A stretch of DNA of 32,524 nt from a bacterium (GTDB taxonomy: Bacteria; Desulfobacterota; Desulfobulbia; Desulfobulbales; Desulfobulbaceae), in the NCBI GenBank assembly GCA_030538155.1, contig JAUNUN010000033.1, positions 1-32,524 of the forward strand. Reading direction: 5' to 3'. Made by a program: the position numbers and the translations under genes. This document shows, one piece after another, positions 7,551 through 15,250 of the stretch (the stretch's first letter is position 1; each line of letters starts with the position of its first letter). The notes below the pieces were generated by a model. That model was given only the letters and a program-made list of their open reading frames with translations. It was not told the origin of the DNA and ran no database searches.

Positions 7551-9107
7551 ATGCTGATCAACACGGATTTTTCCCATATAGAGCAAGCCAACCCCTATGT
7601 CGCCATGAAACGCAGCTACCTGGCGGAACACCTTGCCATGCTGCAGCGGCAGTGCATGCACCTGAATATTCCGGCGCTGATCATTGTCGAGGGCTGGGAA
7701 TCTTCAGGCAAAGGTTATGTTATCAATGAACTGGCTCGCGAACTGGACACCAGGGCCTTTAGCGTGCACGTGTTTGAGCGCGATGGGGAAGAGGAGGAGA
7801 AACGCTCCTTCAGTTGGCGTTTCTGGACGCGCATACCTGCCAAGGGGGATTTTGCCATCTTTGACCGCAGCAGCTACTACGACATGATGAATGATCTGAG
7901 CCTGTCGAAGAGCGATATCAAAAAAAACATCCGCCGCATCCGTGACGCGGAAAAGATGCTCTACGATGACGGCACGGTCATCCTCAAATTTTTCCTCAAT
8001 ATCACCCAAAAGACCCAAAAAACACGTATCAGCGAGCTGACCGGCGATGACAACCGCAAGTTTCTCATCACCAAAAATGATACCGACCAAAACAAACACT
8101 ACAAAAAATACCAGAAACATTTTTCCGATATTCTGAATCAGTCCGGCTTCGCCTTTGCGCCCTGGCACCTGGTTTCAGCAGAAGATCGCAAGGCGGCCTC
8201 CAAGTATATTCTCGGCACCTCGATCCGCCTGCTGCAGGAGGGGGTAGATCGGCACCTGAGCAAGCAGAAGACCGCAAAGACCTTTATCCGTGAATACCAG
8301 CGTGAAACAACCTACCTGCAAGATCTGAAGACAAATCTGGTTCTGGGCGAGGAGGCCTACACAAAGAAGAGCAAGGCCTTGCAGCAAGAGGCCCAAGAAC
8401 TGGCCTATGCGCTCTACACCAACAAGGTGCCGACCATTCTGGTCTTTGAAGGCATGGATGCGGCAGGCAAGGGCGGGGCCATCAAACGGCTCACCAAGAG
8501 CATGGACCCTCGTGGCTACACGGTCAACCCTACATCAGCACCTTCGGACGCGGCCAAGGATCACCATTATTTGTGGCGCTTTTACAACAACTTCCCCAAG
8601 CAGGGCGTGATGAGCGTCTTTGACCGCTCCTGGTACGGTCGCGTGCTGGTGGAGCGCGTGGAAGGCTTTGCCGATCCGGCGGAATGGGAACGGGCCTACG
8701 GTGAAATCACGGCCATGGAGCAGGAGCTGGCGGATTTCGGCGCACTGATCCTGAAGTTTTTCATCTATATCGACAAGGATGAGCAGTACAAACGCTTCCT
8801 GGCCCGGCAGGAAGACAAGCCCTACAAACTGACCGACGAAGATTGGCGCAACCGCGACAAGTGGGATGCCTATATAGAGGCCGGTAATGAGATGATCGAC
8901 CGCACCAGCACGGCCACTGCGCCCTGGATCTTGGTGGAGGGCAATAACAAACCCTATGCCAGGGTCAAGGTGCTTGCAGAGTTCAACCAGCGGGCCAGAG
9001 CCAAGTTACAGGAACTGCAAAAAAAAATAGACGGGCAGGCGTTGGCTCAGATAAAGACCGTTTTGCCTCATCCGACAGGCATCGCAAGGAGGCAGGACCT
9101 GCCTTGA
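7551..9107 (+). CDS. Two-domain polyphosphate kinase 2 (polyphosphate:AMP phosphotransferase type)
   Basis: A 518-residue protein made of two PPK2 domains in tandem. The first (about residues 15-235) has Walker A EGWESSGKG (47-55) and lid/Walker B FDRSSYYD (104-111). The second (about 265-490) has EGMDAAGKGGAIKR (300-313) and FDRSWYGRVLVERVEG (357-372). Fused PPK2 enzymes of this layout (Pap of Acinetobacter is the model) use polyphosphate to phosphorylate AMP to ADP; the C-terminal domain is usually the active one. Here both keep a P-loop Lys, though the first has the divergent WESS. AAAGGAAC lies five bases before the ATG. It may support ATP recovery in energy-limited cells. The 150 bases before it hold no gene. 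Confidence 0.93.
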   Translation: MLINTDFSHIEQANPYVAMKRSYLAEHLAMLQRQCMHLNIPALIIVEGWESSGKGYVINELARELDTRAFSVHVFERDGEEEEKRSFSWRFWTRIPAKGDFAIFDRSSYYDMMNDLSLSKSDIKKNIRRIRDAEKMLYDDGTVILKFFLNITQKTQKTRISELTGDDNRKFLITKNDTDQNKHYKKYQKHFSDILNQSGFAFAPWHLVSAEDRKAASKYILGTSIRLLQEGVDRHLSKQKTAKTFIREYQRETTYLQDLKTNLVLGEEAYTKKSKALQQEAQELAYALYTNKVPTILVFEGMDAAGKGGAIKRLTKSMDPRGYTVNPTSAPSDAAKDHHYLWRFYNNFPKQGVMSVFDRSWYGRVLVERVEGFADPAEWERAYGEITAMEQELADFGALILKFFIYIDKDEQYKRFLARQEDKPYKLTDEDWRNRDKWDAYIEAGNEMIDRTSTATAPWILVEGNNKPYARVKVLAEFNQRARAKLQELQKKIDGQALAQIKTVLPHPTGIARRQDLP

Positions 9108-9193
9108 CACCCACAGGCAAATCCCGTAGAGTTTTGACCGTTTACAGCTTTTCTATCTGCCCCCCAATCTGCACCCGCACCTGGTAATTGCCC

Positions 9194-9703
9194 ATGTTTG
9201 GAATCGGCCTGCCGGAAATGATTGTCATTTTTGCCGTCGCCCTGATCGTGATCGGCCCGGACAAACTGCCCGACCTGGCCCGCTCGCTTGCCAAAGGTCT
9301 TTTTGAGCTGAAACGCACCTTGAACGAGGTGCGGGGCAACTTTAGCGAGGAAGAGGAAGCCATTAACTCGGTACGCGACGACCTGCGCAAGACGGCGGAA
9401 GATCTGCGCAAAAAGGTGATGTTTGATGATCTGCCGGCCCGACAGTTGCCGCCCCCAGACCCGGAACCGGAAGCCGAGGCAGACCGCCTGGAGATTGCGC
9501 GCCGCAGCGGACCGCCCATCCCCTTGCCCGAGCAGGATAATCAATCCGAACCTCAAGCCGTACCTTTAACCGCACCCTCAGCCGCAACAGAGGCAGCAGC
9601 GCCGGAAGTGATCGACCTGCCCCACACGGAGCAACCCGTCTCTGCGCCGTCTGAAACATCCGCGACGCCCAAGACATCCGCCAAGTTGGAACAGGATCCA
9701 TGA
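9194..9703 (+). CDS. tatB: Sec-independent protein translocase TatB (TatA/B family)
   Basis: A 169-residue protein starting MFGIGLPEMIVIFAVALIVI. A single N-terminal membrane helix, the hinge GPDKLPDLARSLAKG and an amphipathic helix are the TatA/B fold; the Glu in LPE (position 8) and the long acidic, Pro/Ala-rich tail favour TatB over TatA. It joins TatC in the receptor for folded proteins with twin-arginine signals. The ATG at 9194 is preferred over an upstream TTG. The last bases overlap tatC by four (ATGA), so the two are translationally coupled. A Rieske protein with a twin-arginine-like N-terminus elsewhere in the window is a likely client. Confidence 0.93.
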   Translation: MFGIGLPEMIVIFAVALIVIGPDKLPDLARSLAKGLFELKRTLNEVRGNFSEEEEAINSVRDDLRKTAEDLRKKVMFDDLPARQLPPPDPEPEAEADRLEIARRSGPPIPLPEQDNQSEPQAVPLTAPSAATEAAAPEVIDLPHTEQPVSAPSETSATPKTSAKLEQDP

Positions 9704-10425
9704 GTTCCCTGCTGGCGGCCTTCCGCCCGCATTATTCCGAACTGCGCACCCGGCTGGTGCGTGCGGTCATTGCTGTATTTCTGTGCAGCGCCTTTGCCTA
9801 CATCTTCAAGGACACCCTGGCCGCCTGGTGCATGCAGCCCCTGCACACTGCCTACCCACAGGCCGGAAAGCTAGTCTACACCAGTCTGCCCGAGGCTTTT
9901 CTCAGCTATATCAAACTCTCGCTTATCGCCGGGCTGATGCTCAGCTTTCCCTACTTGCTCTACCAGGTGTGGAGCTTTGTCGCCCCGGCCCTTCTGGCCA
10001 AGGAAAAACGCCTGGCTAGACAGGTGCTGCTCTGGGCCACCCTGCTCTTTATCGGCGGCGGCCTCTTCGCCTTTTTTGTGGTCCTGCCGCGCCTGCTTCT
10101 CTACTTTATGAGTTATGCGGGCCCGAACCTTGTTCCCATGCTCAAACTGGGCGCATACCTCACCTTTATTGCCCGCATGGTGCTGGCCTTTGCTCTGGCC
10201 TTCCAGATTCCCTTCCTCATGGTCATGGCCGTGCACAGCGGCCTGAGCAGCCGCAGCTATTTCCGCGACAAACGTTTCTACTACTACGCGGCCATCACAG
10301 TGCTCGCCTTTCTCCTCAGTGCGGGCGAACTGACCGCAACCGTGCTCCTGACCATGCCGCTCATCGGCCTGTATGAAGCAGGTACCCTGGCCTGCCGTTT
10401 TTTCGGTAAAGAAAAAACAGCATGA
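9700..10425 (+). CDS. tatC: Sec-independent protein translocase TatC
   Basis: A 241-residue integral membrane protein with six predicted helices, the receptor for twin-arginine signal peptides. The family pattern is visible: an N-terminal HYSELRTRLVRA, the first periplasmic loop with YTSLPEAFLSYIKLSL (the Glu is in the conserved (S/T)PxExF region), FPYLLYQVWSFVAPAL followed by KEKR, and later AFQIPFLMV. It overlaps tatB and the following EamA gene by four bases each. AGGA precedes its ATG. Length is normal. It is slightly divergent from enterobacterial TatC, lacking a perfect HLxELR motif (HYSELR instead). Confidence 0.95.
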   Translation: MSSLLAAFRPHYSELRTRLVRAVIAVFLCSAFAYIFKDTLAAWCMQPLHTAYPQAGKLVYTSLPEAFLSYIKLSLIAGLMLSFPYLLYQVWSFVAPALLAKEKRLARQVLLWATLLFIGGGLFAFFVVLPRLLLYFMSYAGPNLVPMLKLGAYLTFIARMVLAFALAFQIPFLMVMAVHSGLSSRSYFRDKRFYYYAAITVLAFLLSAGELTATVLLTMPLIGLYEAGTLACRFFGKEKTA

Positions 10426-11297
10426 AAAAGGAGCGCCTCCTGGGTTGGCTCGCCCTTTTTGGCTCTGCCGTCTGTTTTTACCTGGCCACCGTCATCATCA
10501 GTTGGGGCAGGCCCTACGTGCGGGTTGATTCCACCTACTACGTGCTGGCCCGCTTTCTCTTCGGCTTTGTTGTGGTCAGCGCCACCTTCCTCATGGAAAA
10601 GCGCGCACCACGCTGCCACAACCTGCACGCCCTCCTCGGCCGCGCCTTCACCAATGCGGTGGCAGTACTCTGCTTTTACAAGGCGGTCGAGGTCTCCACC
10701 GTGGCCAGCGCCAATATCCTCAACATGACCTACCCGGTCTTTGTGGCCATGCTCTCCTGGTTCACCCTGCGCAGCCAGCGGGACATCCCGGCCATCGTCA
10801 TCGTGGTTATCTCCACCTTCGGCATATGGCTGATCCTCAAACCGGGCCCGGCCCTGTCGGGCCATAACGAAATCTGGGGCCTGCTCTCCGGCATTTTCGC
10901 CGCCTTCTCCATGATCTACCTCACCATGTGCCGCCGGCAGCACGACTCCAGCACCATCCTCTTCTACGTCTTTGCCTTCGGCATCGTCATGATGCTGCCG
11001 CTCATGGCCCGCTCCCTTTTTGTGCCCAATGCGACTGAACTCTTTTTCCTGGTGATCTGCTCTTTGGCGGGTGTGGTCGGGCAATACCTGCTCACCTACG
11101 GTTTTCTCTATGTGACGGCGGTGGAGGGCTCGGTAATTTCCTCTTCCCGCATCCTCATTGCCGCCCTGCTCGGGCCGCTCCTGGTGGCGGATCCTCCGCT
11201 CGACTGGGCCGGCCGGCTGGGCGCGCTCCTGATTTTCGGCGCAAACGTGGCCCTGGCCCTGCGCAAAACGCCGATGCAGGCTGAAATAAAGCAATAG
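10422..11297 (+). CDS. EamA/DMT-family membrane transporter
   Basis: A 291-residue protein with about ten hydrophobic helices, the two-repeat EamA fold of drug/metabolite transporters. The N-terminal half shows LFGSAVCFYLATVIISWG, AVLCFYKAVEVSTVASANIL, and the second half TYGFLYVTAVEGSVISSSRI, each a typical EamA loop-helix segment. Substrates in this family include amino acids, sugars and metabolites; nothing here allows a choice. It overlaps tatC by four bases and probably shares the transcript. It ends in a convergent arrangement with the radical SAM gene. Confidence 0.88.
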   Translation: MKKERLLGWLALFGSAVCFYLATVIISWGRPYVRVDSTYYVLARFLFGFVVVSATFLMEKRAPRCHNLHALLGRAFTNAVAVLCFYKAVEVSTVASANILNMTYPVFVAMLSWFTLRSQRDIPAIVIVVISTFGIWLILKPGPALSGHNEIWGLLSGIFAAFSMIYLTMCRRQHDSSTILFYVFAFGIVMMLPLMARSLFVPNATELFFLVICSLAGVVGQYLLTYGFLYVTAVEGSVISSSRILIAALLGPLLVADPPLDWAGRLGALLIFGANVALALRKTPMQAEIKQ

Positions 11298-11335
11298 AAG
11301 AACAGGAAGAGGAGATCAACGCCCAACCCTTGCCC

Positions 11336-11382
11336 TGGTTCCATAGCAAAGCCGCATCAGAAAGGCCTTGGCGATGGAACCA
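11336..11382. terminator. Possible bidirectional terminator between convergent genes
   Basis: TGGTTCCAT (11336-11344) and ATGGAACCA (11374-11382) form a perfect nine-pair stem. The 29-base loop holds a second weaker pairing (AAAGCC with GGCCTT). It sits between the convergent EamA and radical SAM genes, but has no T tract, so it may be Rho-assisted or structural only. Confidence 0.4.
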
Positions 11383-11388
11383 CTATCA

Positions 11389-12411
11389 TTATTGAGCGGG
11401 CAGCACTTCTTCTTTTAAGAGACAGCAGGAAATGCGGTGCAGGGGGGAACCGTCTTCGCGGTAGCTGATATTGTCCGGCTGCAAGAGGCGGTTCATGACG
11501 CAGCCTTCAGGGATGTTCAGGGGAAAGAAGCGGTCTTCATTGAGCCCCTGGCGGTGCACGAATAGATCGTTTTCGATGCTGTAGCTGTGGATGGGGTAGT
11601 CTTCGCAGAGCGGGCACTGATACACCCGACCATTGGGGAAGATAAAATAATTCTCCGCCACCATGCCCGCGCACTCAAAGCGGTCTGCGGCTTTGAGGTA
11701 CACCTTGGGATAGATAACGTGAATGCCCCTTTTGGCCGCATCCGCCGCCACCTGCGGCACGGTTGCAAACCACTCCTCAGGGTTGACCTGCCAGTTCCGG
11801 CCGGGGGCCGCAGCTTCATGGGCAGGTTTGCCGCGCAGGCCGATCACCTGGATAAAAAAGCGCTTCACCCCAAGGTCCTCAACCAGGGTAGGCATGCGCG
11901 CAAGGTGGTTGATGTTCAAAGCCGAAACCGTGTAGATCAGGCTGGTATTGAAACCGGCCGCCACGGCCCGGCGGATGTTGCCCGTGCAGACCTCAAAACT
12001 GCCCTGGCCACGAATGGGGTCATTCACTGCCGCATCCGGCCCATCCAGGCTGAAGCTGAGATAGTCCAGTTCCTGTGGGGTGATTTTATCCAGCAGATCA
12101 TGGAAAAGATAGCCGTTCGAATCCACGGTCACCGCATAGCGCATGGCCTTGGCTGCCCGGATGATGGCAGGCAGGTCCGGATGCAGAGTCGGTTCGCCGC
12201 CCAGGAGGATCAGGTTACTCTCCTTGCCTGGCCGGGCAAAAAGGGCCAGCCACTTGGTCACGGTTTCAAGCGGCAGGGTGCAGGTGCCGTGCTCGGCGGT
12301 ATTGATGTAGCAGTGCCTGCAGCGCAGGTTGCAGGCGGTGAGGATATGAAAAAAGACATTGCGCTCGCCGGGGCGAAAACCCACGGTGCGGGCCTGCACA
12401 TCCTGCATCAT
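11389..12411 (-). CDS. Radical SAM protein of unknown function with C-terminal cysteine domain
   Basis: A 340-residue protein. CNLRCRHC after FHILTA is the CxxxCxxC that binds the radical SAM [4Fe-4S] cluster; GGEPTLHPDLP is the GGE SAM-binding motif, and SFSLDG follows. The C-terminal part has clustered cysteines: FECAG, YQCPLCEDYP, PEGCVMN and ISCCLLKEE, which suggests a SPASM-like region with one or two extra clusters. It overlaps the deaminase-like gene by four bases (ATGA) and so sits in the hemB operon. It is not clearly AhbC or AhbD, which carry a WE-type start before CNL. The substrate is unknown; modification of a peptide, or of a nucleoside given its neighbour, are possible. Confidence 0.85.
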   Translation of the reverse strand: MMQDVQARTVGFRPGERNVFFHILTACNLRCRHCYINTAEHGTCTLPLETVTKWLALFARPGKESNLILLGGEPTLHPDLPAIIRAAKAMRYAVTVDSNGYLFHDLLDKITPQELDYLSFSLDGPDAAVNDPIRGQGSFEVCTGNIRRAVAAGFNTSLIYTVSALNINHLARMPTLVEDLGVKRFFIQVIGLRGKPAHEAAAPGRNWQVNPEEWFATVPQVAADAAKRGIHVIYPKVYLKAADRFECAGMVAENYFIFPNGRVYQCPLCEDYPIHSYSIENDLFVHRQGLNEDRFFPLNIPEGCVMNRLLQPDNISYREDGSPLHRISCCLLKEEVLPAQ

Positions 12412-12998
12412 GCTGATTCTCCGCTTGGCTGGTAGTCCACCTGCTTATCCGACGGCTGGTCTAACTGCTGACTCAGGGTATAGCGGGAAAGCAGGCTATC
12501 CTGCCAGTAGTCGTGTTCCCTAAAAAACTGCTGAAAAAGGGCCAAACTTTCCTGCCTGAGCACGCCGGCCACCAGTTCCACCTGCATGGCCTGGTAGAGC
12601 GGGGTGAGCTGCTGCAGGGCCAGATTGGTGCCCCCGCCCATCACATCCTCATAGGCCCAGACAAAGCGGCGGATGCCGGAAAGGAGCAAGGTGCTGTAGC
12701 ACATCAGGCACGGCTCCATGGTGGAATACACGCTCACCCGGCTGGGCTCCACCTGCGCATGCTCGCGCAGCAAAATGCGCAGGGCGTTGATCTCGGCATG
12801 GTCGATCTCGTTGCGGCTCTGGGCCCGGCTGTTGCGGCGGCCGGCACGGACGAGTATTTCGCCGTCCGCCACCAGCACCACCCCTACCGGGAATTCACCC
12901 GCTTTTAGGGCTGTGCCCGCTTCAGCCAGAGCCGCGCCCATAAAGCGTTCATGCTCGTTTATCGCGACAGTCGACACAGCCGACTCAACCGACATCAT
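12408..12998 (-). CDS. Cytidine/deoxycytidylate deaminase-fold protein (TadA/guanine deaminase-like)
   Basis: A protein of about 195 residues with the zinc deaminase signature HAEINAL (His and catalytic Glu) and MEPCLMC (two Cys ligands), in the order and spacing of nucleoside deaminases. FPVGVVLVADGEILVRAGRRNS is typical of the TadA/guanine deaminase branch. It is longer than TadA (about 160) by a C-terminal helical tail of 40 residues. The start is uncertain: a TTG at 13010 overlaps the hemB stop, a GTG at 13004 has the best-placed AGGGA, and I use the ATG at 12998. It overlaps the radical SAM gene by four bases. Substrate cannot be decided; a dedicated tRNA or free-base role is possible. 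Confidence 0.85.
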   Translation of the reverse strand: MMSVESAVSTVAINEHERFMGAALAEAGTALKAGEFPVGVVLVADGEILVRAGRRNSRAQSRNEIDHAEINALRILLREHAQVEPSRVSVYSTMEPCLMCYSTLLLSGIRRFVWAYEDVMGGGTNLALQQLTPLYQAMQVELVAGVLRQESLALFQQFFREHDYWQDSLLSRYTLSQQLDQPSDKQVDYQPSGESA

Positions 12999-13006
12999 CG
13001 ACACCG

Positions 13007-13990
13007 TCAATCCCTTTTCTGTTGCAGCAGGCGGGCCATATCTTTGGCAAAATAGGTGAGGATGATATCCGCGCCGGCCCGGCGGATGGAAATAAGCGAT
13101 TCCTCCATCACCTTTTCCTCCTCGATCCAGCCGCGTTCCCCTGCGGCCTTGATCATGGCGTATTCGCCGCTCACCTGGTAGGCGGCCACCGGCAAATCAA
13201 ACTCGTCGTGCAAGCGGCTGATGATGTCCAGGCAGGAAAGCGCGGGCTTCACCATGAGGATATCCGCGCCCTCTTCCACATCAAGGGTGGCCTCGCGCAG
13301 GGCTTCGCGGCTGTTGGCCGGATCCATCTGATAGGCCCGGCGGTCGCCGAATTGAGGCGCGCACTCGGCCGCATCGCGGAAGGGACCGTAAAAGGCGGAG
13401 GCATATTTTACCGCATAGGACATGATCGGCACCTTGTACAGACCGGCTTCGTCCAGGGTGGAGCGGATTTCGCTCACCCGGCCATCCATCATGTCGCTTG
13501 GGGCCACCATGTCGGCCCCGGCCTCGGCATGGGAAAGCGCGGTCTTGGCCAAGAGTTCCAGGGTGGCGTCATTTTCCACCTCGTCGCCATCCAGGCAGCC
13601 GCAATGGCCATGATCCGTGTATTCGCACAGGCAGACATCGGTAATAACCATCACGCCCGGCACCTTGTCCTTCAATTCGCGGATGGCCCGCTGCACGATG
13701 CCGTTTTTTGCATATGCGCCCGAACCAAGGCCGTCCTTTTTCTCGGGCAGACCAAAGAGGATCATGGAACGAACGCCCAGGACGAGGCATTCCTTGGCCT
13801 CTTTCACCAGTTCATCCACGGAAAAACGCAGCACACCTGGCATGGAAGGGACGGCCTCACGCTTGCCCTTGCCGGGCATGACAAAAACCGGCAAAACAAG
13901 CTGAGCTGCATCCAGCCTGGTTTCACGGATCATGGCGCGGAAGGCGGTGTTTTGCCGCATCCTGCGCGGCCGGTATTCAGGAAAAACCAT
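13007..13990 (-). CDS. hemB: Porphobilinogen synthase (delta-aminolevulinic acid dehydratase)
   Basis: A 327-residue enzyme that joins two 5-aminolevulinate molecules to porphobilinogen in tetrapyrrole synthesis. Zinc ligands are visible in [13 protein letters not shown] (Cys120, Cys122, Cys130), which marks the zinc-dependent class. Schiff-base lysines are Lys195 in [13 protein letters not shown] and Lys248 in [11 protein letters not shown]. Length is normal. It starts at ATG 13990, with GAGGTTGTC upstream. It leads a tight operon with the deaminase and radical SAM genes. In sulfate reducers hemB feeds sirohaem and the alternative haem pathway, which would supply the nine haems of NrfHA. Confidence 0.97.
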   Translation of the reverse strand: MVFPEYRPRRMRQNTAFRAMIRETRLDAAQLVLPVFVMPGKGKREAVPSMPGVLRFSVDELVKEAKECLVLGVRSMILFGLPEKKDGLGSGAYAKNGIVQRAIRELKDKVPGVMVITDVCLCEYTDHGHCGCLDGDEVENDATLELLAKTALSHAEAGADMVAPSDMMDGRVSEIRSTLDEAGLYKVPIMSYAVKYASAFYGPFRDAAECAPQFGDRRAYQMDPANSREALREATLDVEEGADILMVKPALSCLDIISRLHDEFDLPVAAYQVSGEYAMIKAAGERGWIEEEKVMEESLISIRRAGADIILTYFAKDMARLLQQKRD

Positions 13991-14270
13991 GACAACCTCG
14001 ATAGATAAAGAGAAAAGAAAGGAGAGGCCTCAAACCTCGTTTGGTTAACGGATAATTACGCAAGATACCTCTTCACTTTGGCACTGACCACATATTTTCA
14101 ACGTTTGCTGGTTCATACGTAAGGAAGCGCTCTTGTAGTAAGAGCCCGTCGAAAGACCATGTGGTTGGTAGCTAATCAACCACATGGTTTTTCGAAAATA
14201 GTGAGCAAAGCACTGATTCGTATCCAACCGGCAAAAAATATCACGGATTAGGTAATAATCGAGGTATGAG
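13991..14270. other. Region upstream of hemB with a long hairpin
   Basis: No gene can be supported here. A 60-codon minus-strand frame (14045-14227) has no ribosome binding site and crosses the hairpin. The region is more A+T rich than its surroundings and contains the hemB ribosome binding site, a small GAGG-cctcaaa-CCTC hairpin near 14022-14038, and the long inverted repeat at 14149-14195. Confidence 0.4.
14149..14195. repeat. 19-base-arm inverted repeat
   Basis: The arms TCGAAAGACCATGTGGTTG (14149-14167) and its complement (14177-14195) match at 18 of 19 positions around a nine-base loop GTAGCTAAT. On the plus strand the 3' arm contains five T's. It is stronger than most terminators. No plus-strand gene lies directly before it; it may be a remnant of a lost gene's terminator or part of an element. 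Confidence 0.6.
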
Positions 14271-14898
14271 ATGAATTCTCGAGATCTAATGAATGAGCTT
14301 CGGTGGCGCTATGGCGAGCCAAACAACCGCCTCCTGGCAGACCATCTAGGCGTTTCTTATGAAACGATCAAAAAATGGCACGGTTCAAATGTAGCACTAA
14401 CAGTGAAGCAAGTGTGGAATTTGATCGACAAGGCGAAAAAAAGCGGATATGCGGGAAGCTTATTCGTCTTCCATTCGTCCAATCGTCGAGTACTACGGGA
14501 TCGAGGCCAGTGAGTCAAAACAGGGCGTTGTTTGGGAACTCTTCGATTCTGCGGTGTCAGGGAACAAACGGCAAGAAAAATTAAAGGAAATTCTGAGAAC
14601 CACCAATGGCGTCTACGTTTTTATGATTCGCGTGGTGCTCCCTATGCGTTAGGAAAGCGAAAGACCAGAGTCTCTGGGACGAAATGAAGAGCGCATTCAA
14701 CCGGGATCGCCAAACGCAAAAAATACATACGGTTTCTTATCGTTATACCGGAACCGGGTTCAGTTCCGCTTACGAATCACCGAGAAAAATTGAGTGGCCA
14801 CATCTCCAATCATGTGATTGGGCGACGTATTTCTCTGCATACAAGGTACATGTAAATATGATCAACAGGGTCGAGGCGCTTCTGATTCGGGCGTTTCC
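14271..14898 (+). pseudogene. Decayed HTH/GIY-YIG nuclease-like gene, three frameshifts and truncated end
   Basis: Joined across frames, it reads as one protein. Residues 1-55 (from ATG 14271: MNSRDLMNELRWRYGEP, HLGVSYETIKKWHG) look like a Cro-type helix-turn-helix. The frame moves at a seven-A run (14436-14442), giving KKADMREAYSSSIRPIVEYYG. It then reads VSGNKRQEKLKEILRTTN followed by GVYVF, the GIY-YIG core. A lost T in the T run at 14618-14622 shifts to YDSRGAP, and another shift near 14640 gives LCVRKAKDQSLWDEMKSAF, a damaged LYVGKA motif. The end WATYFSAYKVHVNMINRVEALLIRAFP stops at a palindromic repeat. GIY-YIG domains cut DNA. The gene is very likely inactive unless the shifts are sequence errors. 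Confidence 0.7.
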
Positions 14899-14902
14899 TC
14901 AT

Positions 14903-14928
14903 CGTTCCCACGCTCCAGCGTGGGAACG
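14903..14928. repeat. Palindromic repeat, copy 1
   Basis: A 26-base near-perfect palindrome built on GTTCCCACGCT / AGCGTGGGAAC. It matches copy 2 (15184-15207) over 24 bases. It cuts off the 3' end of the broken GIY-YIG gene. Similar GTTCCCACGCT palindromes are widespread as small dispersed repeats in Proteobacteria. Confidence 0.75.
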
Positions 14929-15183
14929 CATCTGCGGCCACTGTTCCGCTTAGCACTGCCCTGACCTTGGTCGCAAAGTGCTCCATCGATCACGCAGGCG
15001 ATCCACAATACTTCCCGGTACCAGCATCACGCCAATGTGTAGGAATATCCACAGAACCACGCTTGCCCGAGCCGTCGAATAGGATCAGAGCTGTTTCCAG
15101 TACTTGCCACGCGCACTAACTGTGGCTGCGCATCCATAGGTGGGTGTACTTTCTGTCGGAACGCTGGAGCGTTAAAGGGCTAT

Positions 15184-15207
15184 GTTCCCACGCTCCAGCG
15201 TGGGAAC
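15184..15207. repeat. Palindromic repeat, copy 2
   Basis: Identical over 24 bases to the repeat at 14904-14927, with arms GTTCCCACGCT and AGCGTGGGAAC around CC. It ends 44 bases after the stop of the sigma-54 activator (minus strand), so RNA from that gene would form this hairpin at its 3' end and it could act as a terminator. Confidence 0.75.
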
Positions 15208-15250
15208 AATCAATAACATCGGCCATCGAAGGCGCGCCCGAACCCATCCC

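Larger units (their letters stand above)
14899..15250. other. Gene-free stretch between two palindromic repeats
   Basis: This stretch lies between the broken gene and the sigma-54 activator. It is bounded by two copies of a palindrome and shows short frames on both strands with no recognised similarity. A half-copy of the repeat (GGAACGCTGGAGCGTT, about 15159-15174) lies just before the second full copy. It is most likely decayed accessory sequence. Confidence 0.45.

Noticed and set aside
11389..12411. Radical SAM gene as AhbC or AhbD of alternative haem synthesis
   Set aside because: It sits by hemB, as ahb genes do in sulfate reducers, but lacks the typical region before CNLxCxHC and does not match those families by eye.
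14045..14227. 60-codon minus-strand frame upstream of hemB
   Set aside because: It crosses the long inverted repeat, has no ribosome binding site and no known similarity.
14930..15183. Transposase relic between the palindromic repeats
   Set aside because: Both strands were read; no transposase motif or terminal repeats of an insertion sequence were found.
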